Shown here: positions 12,758 to 18,035 of the stretch, one piece after another
How positions within the stretch are numbered: the first letter of the stretch is position 1
Layout of the letters: each line of letters starts with the position of its first letter
Notes under the pieces: model-generated
Told to the model about the DNA's origin: nothing
What the model saw: only the letters and a program-made list of their open reading frames with translations
Database searches by the model: none
From: Candidatus Onthocola stercoravium
GTDB taxonomy: Bacteria > Bacillota_I > Bacilli_A > RF39 > UBA660
DNA length: 18,035 nt
Direction of reading: 5' to 3'
Assembly (NCBI GenBank): GCA_018711775.1
Contig: DVHV01000104.1
Span: forward strand, 1-18,035
Translations under genes and position numbers: made by a program

Positions 12758-13597
12758 TCAAAGTATTGTTTTATTTTCCAACAATTGTTTTTCTTTTTCT
12801 TTCTCTAATTCCTTAAGACTTTTTTCAGGTGTTGGCATATCTTCTGGCATTATCCCTCCCAATTCTTTAATGGTATTTCTAATTTTTCTGCCAACTTCAA
12901 AATGAATATCGTTTGCATTACTTTCATTTTTAACATTATCTTTTTTTAACTTTTGTTCAGTTTGAGAAATTCTAAATAAATTAGCAATTAATTCATCGCT
13001 TCCCATATTATCTAAAATATCTTTTCGATATCTTAACCCTTTACGTTTAGCAATATCATTTGCTGTTTCACCATTATACAAACCTTTGTAACCAGAATTA
13101 TGAAATTTATCAAATTTTTTAACGCCAGCATTTTTGGCTACTTGATTTAAAGAATAATTACCCTTTCTAGTCAAATTTCTCTGATAAAACCTCTTTTCAT
13201 CCTCAGTTAACATACTATATTCTTTTTCACTAAGTTCTTGTTTTCTAGTTTGAATAGCAAAGTATGTTTGTGCAAGAGCAATAATTTCTTTCCTGCTATC
13301 TCCATTTTGAGCAATTAAATAGCAAGCATACCTAGTTAATTTATAATCTTCTATTAATTTAATAGCTCCTTTAGGCATATTTATCGTTTTCCTGACATTA
13401 GGAAAATGTTCAAATATATTAACTTTGCTATTTTCACAAGCAATCATTGCTTTATTAATAACTTTATTAAAATTTTCCCATTTATAATATCCAAAAGCCT
13501 TCATTAATTCTCTTGCATACCAAAATTCTTCTCCAAATTAATCAATATGTTTAATACTTTCAAAAATAGTTTCATCATTTTCACAAGTTTGCTTTAT
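12758..13597 (-). pseudogene. dinD: DNA-damage-inducible protein D (DinD) pseudogene: lost start codon and nonsense codon
   Basis: The frame 13504-12758 (248 aa) matches DinD over most of its length: CENSKVNIFEHF, KLTRYACYLIAQNGDSRKEIIALAQTYFAIQTRKQEL, GYKGLYNGETANDIAKRKGL, ILDNMGSDELIANLFRISQTEQKL, IHFEVGRKIRNTIKELGG. The missing N-terminus is present upstream in the same frame (KQTCENDETIFESIKHID, then FGEEFWYAREL) but is cut by a TAA at 13540-13538. The expected start, 5 bases after a GAGGGG ribosome site, reads ATA (13597-13595) instead of ATG. Restored length would be 279 aa, versus 274 in E. coli. DinD is an SOS-induced protein reported to inhibit RecA, often on mobile DNA. Reinitiation at the ATG at 13504, after a weak AAGAGAA, could yield a protein missing 31 residues; I judge it inactive or decaying. 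Confidence 0.85.
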
Positions 13598-13617
13598 GTT
13601 AACCCCTCTTTCTTACG

Positions 13618-13645
13618 ATTAGACAAAAAAACTATGCTATTTCAA
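13618..13645 (-). promoter_or_regulatory. Promoter of the dinD remnant
   Basis: On the minus strand TTGAAA (13640-13645), 16-base spacer, TCTAAT (13618-13623). The -10 lies 20 bases before the former start codon. The gap 13598-13699 otherwise holds only AT-rich DNA; no full LexA box is visible. Confidence 0.5.
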
Positions 13646-13699
13646 CAATTTATTGCAATTTTCAATTAATCTTCATAAATTGTTCGCATATTAAAACAA

Positions 13700-15643
13700 T
13701 TAATAATTTTCCGCCAAATAATTAGTTATATCCTTAGTTATTTTACTTGCTCCATAGTACATTGTATCATTACTTCCATTGTTGTGAGATATATTTGGAG
13801 TTATGACAACTACACTAAATTTAGGATTATCACTAGGAAAGTATCCCGCAAAAGTTGAAGTAATTGTAGCAACATCGACAGTTCCATCTGAATTACTATC
13901 ATAAAAAGATTCACTAGTACCAGTCTTACCGGCAGCATTAATAGACTTATCGACATAAATACGACCAGTTCCTTCACTCAAAACAAGTTTTAGCCCTTCC
14001 CTAATTCTATCTAAATAAACTTGTTCTAATTCTATTTCATTTAATACAGTAGATTCATTGCTAAGAATTACATCGTCATTCGATTTTATTTCTTTCATTA
14101 AACTTAAGGCTGTACGCTTTCCTGTTGCTAAAGAATTAATATATTGCAAGACTTCAACCGGAGTATAAGTATCATATTGTCCAATAGCCAAGTTAAGCAA
14201 AAGGTCATCTGCTATAGTTTTGCCAATTATTCCTGTTTGTTCCCCTGGCAAGTCTATTTCTGTTTTAACTCCCAGCCCAAAACTTGCTAACATATTGCGA
14301 TAAATATTAAAGTGTTCTTCTGTAGCATTTAATTTAATATTTGGTTTATATGTATTACCAGTAAGACCAATGGCTATTAAATACTGATAATAATTTGAAG
14401 AATACGCTAAAGCCGTTAAGTCATTAATTCTTCCTAAACTTTTAAAACTACACTTCTCTGGCACTAAATAAAGTTTAACACATGAATCAGTAATATATTT
14501 ATCCATTTCAATTAAACCATAATTGTAACCCACAGCAATAGTTGCGCCCTTAACTGCTGAACCAATTGTAAAAGATTTATTAATAGTATTTAAGGAAATA
14601 TCACTCCATGAATCATCATCATTGCGCCTTATCCCAGCAATAGCAAGAATGCTTCCATTATTAGGATCACTTACTAAAGCATAAGAATCTTTGTAATAAT
14701 CAGTATTTGGATATTTGTCCCCCAAAATAATTTTATCTTTAATTATTTCTTCAACCTTGAGTTGTAAATTTATATCGATAGAAAGGACTAAATCATTACC
14801 TCTTTTTTCCTCACTTACTAAAGTTAATGTATTATCACTATTTACTAAGTATTCCGCTTTAGTTCCCTTCAAATATTCTTCATACTCATATTCTAAATAA
14901 CTTAAACCTACTGTATCAGTAAGTTCATAACCACTACTTAGATATTCTTCTTTTCTCTCTTCGGGTATTAAACCAATACTACCAAAGATATTTTTTAATG
15001 TATCACCATATAGATAAATACGTTCCCAAGATAATTCACCAGTGACACCTGGAATATTACTTTCAATTACTTTGGCATATTCACTTTCACTTACATCTTT
15101 CAAAATCTCTTTTTTACTATAAACATAACCATCATTCATCAAACTATATATGTGTGCTGCTTTTTTCTCAATGTCCGAAAACGAATTGAGCATTTCTTCA
15201 GTAATTCGTTCATATTTTAAATCGGTTATATCATTATTTGTTAACTTACGTTCTTCTAGCAGTTTATATTCCTCTTCAGTAATTAAAGACTCACCATTAC
15301 TATTTGTTACTAACCAATAATCTTTTAAAGCCTTAGTACCCGCAGGATCGATAGTTAAAATATCTGCTAATTTCTTAGCAATTTCTATTTCATCTTCGAT
15401 ATTTATACCTTTAATTTTATTGTAATAAATAGTTTTTACTCCAATATTATCTACTAAAACATTACCATTTGTATCCAGAATTCTACCTCGCGGAGCACTA
15501 GAGCCACTAATATATACTTCAGTTTTGGCTAATAATTTTTCTTGATATTCTTCTTTAGATGCCCGAATACTTATAAGTCTTACCCCAAGTATACAAAATA
15601 AAAAAATTACTAATATATAATAAAAATATCTTCTACTTTTCAT
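13700..15643 (-). CDS. Class B penicillin-binding protein (PBP2/PbpA-like transpeptidase)
   Basis: A 647-aa protein with one N-terminal membrane helix (about 7-24), a pedestal/dimerisation region beginning APRGRILDTNGNVL, and a C-terminal penicillin-binding transpeptidase domain. All three catalytic motifs are present: S362-A-V-K365 in FTIGSAVKGAT, S415-S-N417, and K573-T-G575 in AAGKTGTSE. It cross-links peptidoglycan in the extracytoplasmic space. The 'GSAVKGAT' context resembles the elongation-type PBP2A/PbpH or PBP2b group more than SpoVD/FtsI, and no C-terminal PASTA domain is present. I choose the ATG at 15643; the open frame extends to a TTG at 15679 with no ribosome site. The ATG also has only a weak site (AAAGAAA), so translation initiation is unclear. 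It is monocistronic and divergent from the YqfT-like gene. Confidence 0.9.
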   Translation of the reverse strand: MKSRRYFYYILVIFLFCILGVRLISIRASKEEYQEKLLAKTEVYISGSSAPRGRILDTNGNVLVDNIGVKTIYYNKIKGINIEDEIEIAKKLADILTIDPAGTKALKDYWLVTNSNGESLITEEEYKLLEERKLTNNDITDLKYERITEEMLNSFSDIEKKAAHIYSLMNDGYVYSKKEILKDVSESEYAKVIESNIPGVTGELSWERIYLYGDTLKNIFGSIGLIPEERKEEYLSSGYELTDTVGLSYLEYEYEEYLKGTKAEYLVNSDNTLTLVSEEKRGNDLVLSIDINLQLKVEEIIKDKIILGDKYPNTDYYKDSYALVSDPNNGSILAIAGIRRNDDDSWSDISLNTINKSFTIGSAVKGATIAVGYNYGLIEMDKYITDSCVKLYLVPEKCSFKSLGRINDLTALAYSSNYYQYLIAIGLTGNTYKPNIKLNATEEHFNIYRNMLASFGLGVKTEIDLPGEQTGIIGKTIADDLLLNLAIGQYDTYTPVEVLQYINSLATGKRTALSLMKEIKSNDDVILSNESTVLNEIELEQVYLDRIREGLKLVLSEGTGRIYVDKSINAAGKTGTSESFYDSNSDGTVDVATITSTFAGYFPSDNPKFSVVVITPNISHNNGSNDTMYYGASKITKDITNYLAENY

Positions 15644-15661
15644 ATTATTAGTATTTCTTTT

Positions 15662-15667
15662 TATAAT
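15662..15667 (+). promoter_or_regulatory. -10 box ahead of the YqfT-like gene
   Basis: Perfect TATAAT at 15662-15667 with a weak -35 TTCATA at 15639-15644 (17-base spacer) inside the start of the divergent PBP gene. The distance to the ATG at 15697 is 29 bases. Confidence 0.45.
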
Positions 15668-15696
15668 AATTTCATACAATATATTAAGGTGATTAT

Positions 15697-15957
15697 ATGT
15701 ACAATATTATTGAAAAATACATGAATATGTTAAAGAAAGAAGATGTCAATAATTTTGCCATTAACAAAAATATTTATCTAAGTAATGCCGAATTGGATTT
15801 TACTTATGATTTTATCAAAAAAAATTGGAAAGATATAATTAAAAATCCTAATATGATAGATATTGATCGTTATAAAAGTAAATTTAGTCCGGAGAACTTT
15901 CCTAAAGTTAAACAGTTACTAAAAGAAAGTATTCAAAAATATGGATCTTATTTATAA
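15697..15957 (+). CDS. Small helical protein, possibly DUF2624/YqfT-like
   Basis: An 86-aa soluble, helical, strongly charged protein (MYNIIEKYMNMLKKEDVNNFAINKN...). Its layout, a short N-terminal helix, 'NIYLSNAELDFTYDFIKKNWKDII', and a C-terminal helix with FPKVKQLLKESIQKYG, resembles DUF2624 (B. subtilis YqfT) in size and pattern. In B. subtilis yqfT is next to nfo (yqfS), and here the gene is also next to nfo but convergent. The identity is tentative. AAGGTGA lies 6 bases before the ATG. The 3' end overlaps the nfo 3' end by 10 bases, inside a shared hairpin. Confidence 0.65.
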   Translation: MYNIIEKYMNMLKKEDVNNFAINKNIYLSNAELDFTYDFIKKNWKDIIKNPNMIDIDRYKSKFSPENFPKVKQLLKESIQKYGSYL

Positions 15958-15965
15958 AGATCCAT
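15941..15965. terminator. Hairpin at the overlapping 3' ends of nfo and the YqfT-like gene
   Basis: ATGGATCTT (15941-15949) and AAGATCCAT (15957-15965) form a perfect 9-bp stem with a 7-base loop containing both stop codons. On the minus strand it is followed by ATTTTTG, so it best fits a terminator for nfo; on the plus strand no T run follows. Confidence 0.6.
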
Positions 15966-16829
15966 TAGTTCTTGTTCTAAGTTAGGATTAAATTTCTTAT
16001 TTTTAATCATATCTATTTCTAATTTATATGGTGGATATTCTCCAATCCATGGTGTTTCTAATATTTTAGGAACATCTTTTAATTTAGGGTTATATATTAC
16101 ATTTATTAAATTATCAAAACCTATAGTACCATAACCTAAATTAGCATGACGATCCTTATGTGATCCCATTACATTTTTACTATCATTAACATGAACACAT
16201 TTAACTTTTCCTAAGCCAATATAATTATCGAATTCCTTTAAATATCCATCAAACTTAGAAATATCGATACCTGAATCATTTAAATGACAAGTATCAAGAC
16301 AAATACCCACTTTATCTTTTAACTCGATATTATCTAAAATTTCTTTTAACTCATACATATTTATACCACATTCACTACCCTTACCTGCCATTGTTTCAAG
16401 CAGTATCATTGGTTTAGTTTCCGGAGTAATTATATTGTTTATTGCTTCCGCTATATTATGTAATGCTTCCATTCTATCAAGTTTTAAAGCGTTACCAGGA
16501 TGAACAACAATATAATTGATACCCATTTGAGTAATACGATTTATTTCATTTTTTAAAAAGCTTATTGAAAAATTCCAAGAATCTTCTTTCTCTTTATTAG
16601 CTAGGTTAATAATATATGGTGCATGACAAATAACATTGTTGATATCGATACCATGATATTCCATATATTCTTTTGCCTCTTTAGTTAATGCTTCATCGAT
16701 ATTTTTTCTTATCGTATTTTGGGGAGCTCCCGTATAAAACATGAATGTATTTGCCCCAAAACTTACAGCCATTTCTGCTGAACCTAACAACTGTTTTGAA
16801 CCAAAATTTACATGAGAACCTATAATCAT
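15948..16829 (-). CDS. nfo: Endonuclease IV (AP endonuclease)
   Basis: The 293-aa protein begins MIIGSHVNFG and carries the zinc-site motifs of endonuclease IV in order: CHAPYIINLA, IVVHPGN, LLETMAGKGSECG, CLDTCHLNDSGID, HVNDSKNVMGSHKDRHANLGYG and ILETPW. These give the His, Asp and Glu ligands of the three-zinc centre. It cleaves DNA 5' of abasic sites and removes blocked 3' ends in base-excision repair; in B. subtilis it acts in spores. Start chosen at 16829 because GGTGAAG lies ahead and the protein then aligns with the family (about 285-300 aa). The frame extends upstream to 16943, but that part reads the preceding gene's Gly-rich tail in another frame and gives an implausible Trp/Cys-rich peptide. 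Confidence 0.96.
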   Translation of the reverse strand: MIIGSHVNFGSKQLLGSAEMAVSFGANTFMFYTGAPQNTIRKNIDEALTKEAKEYMEYHGIDINNVICHAPYIINLANKEKEDSWNFSISFLKNEINRITQMGINYIVVHPGNALKLDRMEALHNIAEAINNIITPETKPMILLETMAGKGSECGINMYELKEILDNIELKDKVGICLDTCHLNDSGIDISKFDGYLKEFDNYIGLGKVKCVHVNDSKNVMGSHKDRHANLGYGTIGFDNLINVIYNPKLKDVPKILETPWIGEYPPYKLEIDMIKNKKFNPNLEQELMDLYK

Positions 16830-16847
16830 TTTTACTTCACCAATATT

Positions 16848-16876
16848 ATTATACAAAAAAAATATCTTTTCGCAAA
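16848..16876 (-). promoter_or_regulatory. nfo promoter nested in the upstream terminator
   Basis: On the minus strand a perfect TATAAT (16848-16853) follows directly on the T tract of the pilin terminator. A -35-like TTGCGA (16870-16875, 16-base spacer) falls in the terminator loop. The -10 lies 18 bases before the nfo ATG. Confidence 0.5.
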
Positions 16877-16884
16877 GATATTTT
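16855..16884 (-). terminator. Rho-independent terminator of the prepilin-like gene
   Basis: A perfect 11-bp stem (16859-16869 with 16874-16884) with a 4-base GCGA loop on the minus strand, followed by eight T. It begins at the stop codon of the prepilin gene. Confidence 0.85.
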
Positions 16885-17416
16885 AACCACCAGTTCCACC
16901 AGAACCAGCAACACCACATGTTGTAGGATTTGAAGATGACCATTTAGTAGCATCATAACCTTCAACATCGCCTTCTTCAACTGCAACATTTTCTGTCATG
17001 CCACTATTTGCTCCTTTGTCTATTATCATCATCGAATCACCTTTTTTAATCCATACTTCAAAGAAATATAAATTACTATTAGGATCAGTACTTTTAGTAA
17101 CTTTAACAGAACCAGTATATTCTGAACTTAAATCTGAATAACCACCTGTTCTCAAAGTATCAATAGTTACACAAGCAGAACCACCAGGTGCAGTAGGGAA
17201 ACCAGTATTACCAGTAGTTAAACTAGAATTCATAAAATAAGCATTCGCCGCATCAATTGCCCCATTTGCTTCAATTGCAAAAGAACTTCTCCTTGCTCTT
17301 TCCATTTGTGGTAAAACAGCATTTACCGCAATCAACATTACAATTGCCAAAACAACAATAACTGCAAGCAATTCTACTAAAGTAAACCCTTTCAAATTTT
17401 TTGTTTTTTTATTCAT
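16883..17416 (-). CDS. Type IV prepilin-like protein
   Basis: A 177-aa protein with a class III (prepilin peptidase) signal: a basic leader MNKKTKNLKG, then FTLVELLAVIVVLAIVMLIAV, where Glu5 of the mature protein is conserved. After the hydrophobic helix comes a short amphipathic stretch (QMERARRSSFAIEANGAIDAANAYFM), then a Ser/Thr/Gly-rich globular part with two cysteines (about 82 and 168), which could form a disulfide, and a Gly-rich tail ending GSGGTGG. It would be processed by a prepilin peptidase and assembled into, or modify, a pilus or pseudopilus such as ComG. No other pilus gene is in the window. GAGAGGTG lies 7 bases before the ATG. Monocistronic, with a strong promoter (17441-17469) and terminator. 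The body has higher Gly/Ser/Thr content and GC than its neighbours. Confidence 0.88.
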   Translation of the reverse strand: MNKKTKNLKGFTLVELLAVIVVLAIVMLIAVNAVLPQMERARRSSFAIEANGAIDAANAYFMNSSLTTGNTGFPTAPGGSACVTIDTLRTGGYSDLSSEYTGSVKVTKSTDPNSNLYFFEVWIKKGDSMMIIDKGANSGMTENVAVEEGDVEGYDATKWSSSNPTTCGVAGSGGTGG

Positions 17417-17440
17417 AATTTGTACACCTCTCTATGATTA

Positions 17441-17469
17441 AATATACTATAATTTTTGCTATTAGTCAA
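17441..17469 (-). promoter_or_regulatory. Sigma-A promoter of the prepilin-like gene
   Basis: On the minus strand TTGACT (17464-17469), 17-base spacer, TATATT (17441-17446). It starts two bases after the ylbE stop codon. Confidence 0.8.
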
Positions 17470-17471
17470 TA

Positions 17472-17693
17472 TTATTTCAAAACATTTAACACTGAACTTA
17501 TTAAATCTATATTTTCTACTACATTATTTATTTTATCCGTTACACGTTCTTTATACAAAGTTTTCATATTTTCTGTAAAAGTTTTAAAATCTATTGTTCC
17601 TCGATTAAAATATTTTATGTAATAAGAATTTTCTTTAAGATGATTATATTCTTTAGAATTATTTTTAAAAGCCATTTGTAAATGTAATTGCAT
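17472..17693 (-). CDS. ylbE: YlbE-like protein
   Basis: A 73-aa soluble helical protein. Its pattern, MQLHLQMAFKNN..., ENSYYIKYFNRG (a 'P-x-WYR-x-L-x-R' type segment in the family), then FKTFTENMKTLYKERVTDKINNVVENIDLISSVLNVL, fits the YlbE family of Bacilli (B. subtilis YlbE about 79 aa), whose function is unknown. The identification is reinforced by the preceding gene being ylbD-like, the same order as ylbD-ylbE in B. subtilis. The ATG overlaps the ylbD stop by one base (TAATG), with GAGGA just ahead, so translation is coupled. The stop lies just before the prepilin promoter. Confidence 0.65.
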   Translation of the reverse strand: MQLHLQMAFKNNSKEYNHLKENSYYIKYFNRGTIDFKTFTENMKTLYKERVTDKINNVVENIDLISSVLNVLK

Positions 17694-18035
17694 TAATCCT
17701 CGAAAAATTTATTTAATGGCCTTGGAGCAACTGGACCCTTAGTTAAATTATTAGTTATATTTTGAGGTGTTTTTTTCGTTAAATCCTGTACAAAATCGAT
17801 TGCTTTTTGAGCAGTATTAATATGACTCTTAATTGAATTAACATCAACATTTTTAACCATGTTTGTTATTTTACTTATACTATCTGTTACATTACTTCGA
17901 TCATTATTTAAAATATATTTATTCCAAACATTTTCATCTTCACCATATAAATCATATAACTCATAAAATTTTTGCCAAGTCATTTCACCATTTTGCACAT
18001 ACTTAATAAGTTCAGGTTTACTTCTAACAAAATTT
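17693..18035 (-). CDS. ylbD: YlbD-like putative spore coat protein (5' end beyond window)
   Basis: The frame stays open to the window edge, giving at least 114 residues; the start is not in the window. The visible N-terminal part reads NFVRSKPELIKYVQNGEMTWQKFYELYDLYGEDENVWNKY, cut here only by the window, and matches the YlbD pattern 'FV..hP.L...V..G..TWQ..YE...LlGEdd..W..Y'. The later VKNVDVNSIKSHINTAQKAIDFVQ segment matches 'kMD.nqvQ.hi.nl.qAI..iQ'. B. subtilis YlbD is annotated as a putative coat protein. The C-terminal tail is Pro/Lys-rich (GPVAPRPLNKFFED). An internal GTG at 17998 and ATG at 17983 exist, but the homology extends upstream of both, so they are not the start. Confidence 0.72.
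   Translation of the reverse strand, partial: NFVRSKPELIKYVQNGEMTWQKFYELYDLYGEDENVWNKYILNNDRSNVTDSISKITNMVKNVDVNSIKSHINTAQKAIDFVQDLTKKTPQNITNNLTKGPVAPRPLNKFFED

Noticed and set aside
13670..13690. Possible LexA/SOS box upstream of dinD
   Set aside because: Only a CGAAC half-site is present on the minus strand (13682-13686 on the plus strand reads gttcg); the second half (GTTCG after four bases) is missing.
15644..15679. TTG start adding 12 residues to the penicillin-binding protein
   Set aside because: TTG with no ribosome site; the ATG at 15643 directly precedes the expected basic residues and membrane helix. Neither start is strongly supported, but the ATG is more plausible.
16830..16943. 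38-codon N-terminal extension of nfo
   Set aside because: It reads through the prepilin terminator and Gly-rich tail in another frame, giving an implausible Trp/Cys-rich peptide. A ribosome site and family alignment place the start at 16829.
1..18035. CRISPR array, insertion sequence, riboswitch or prophage
   Set aside because: No regularly spaced repeats, transposase, integrase, terminal repeats or recognisable aptamer leader were seen on either strand.

Overview
The window is a very AT-rich, densely packed bacterial chromosome segment. Codon use, strong GGAGG-type ribosome sites, TTGACA/TATAAT-type promoters and gene order point to the Bacilli side of the Firmicutes. The ezrA-nifZ-thiI order is shared with Bacillus subtilis. 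Several genes belong to families of endospore formers (SpoIIIAH, GerE, GerM, YlbD/YlbE), so the organism probably descends from a spore former and may still sporulate. Genes read cleanly with the standard code, so this is not a Mycoplasma-type code-4 genome. An uncultured gut-type Bacilli/Erysipelotrichia relative is a reasonable guess, but the species cannot be named from this window.

Layout: (1) 1-2681, minus strand: ackA, nrnA and the start of recX, in that transcription order, behind a promoter just downstream of a terminator. (2) 2699-3880, minus strand: an accessory patch with a KilA-N family gene broken by one frameshift and a 66-aa orphan preceded by a perfect 10-bp inverted repeat. 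(3) 3896-8459, minus strand: an ezrA, small membrane protein, nifZ-like, thiI operon covering cell division and tRNA 4-thiouridine sulfur transfer. (4) 8463-10265, plus strand: a sporulation cluster of spoIIIAH, gerE (with a sigma-K-like promoter) and gerM. (5) 10282-11911, plus strand: tRNA-Arg(UCU), a DUF4282-like membrane protein and an unrecognised 294-aa protein. (6) 11909-13645, minus strand: rpmG-efp and a dinD pseudogene carrying a nonsense codon and a lost start codon. (7) 13700-18035: a class B penicillin-binding protein (minus), a small YqfT-like gene (plus) convergent with nfo (minus), a type IV prepilin-like gene (minus) and a ylbD-ylbE pair (minus, ylbD cut by the window end).

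How the parts relate: the NifZ-like desulfurase hands sulfur to ThiI. SpoIIIAH and GerM belong to the same mother-cell/forespore channel complex in B. subtilis, and GerE is the last mother-cell regulator. Nfo, with a YqfT-like neighbour, repairs abasic sites. No CRISPR array, insertion sequence or complete mobile element is visible. The less ordinary content is the pair of recently inactivated accessory genes (KilA-N and DinD), several composite regulatory sites and a few orphan genes. I do not see a convincing undescribed multi-gene system here.
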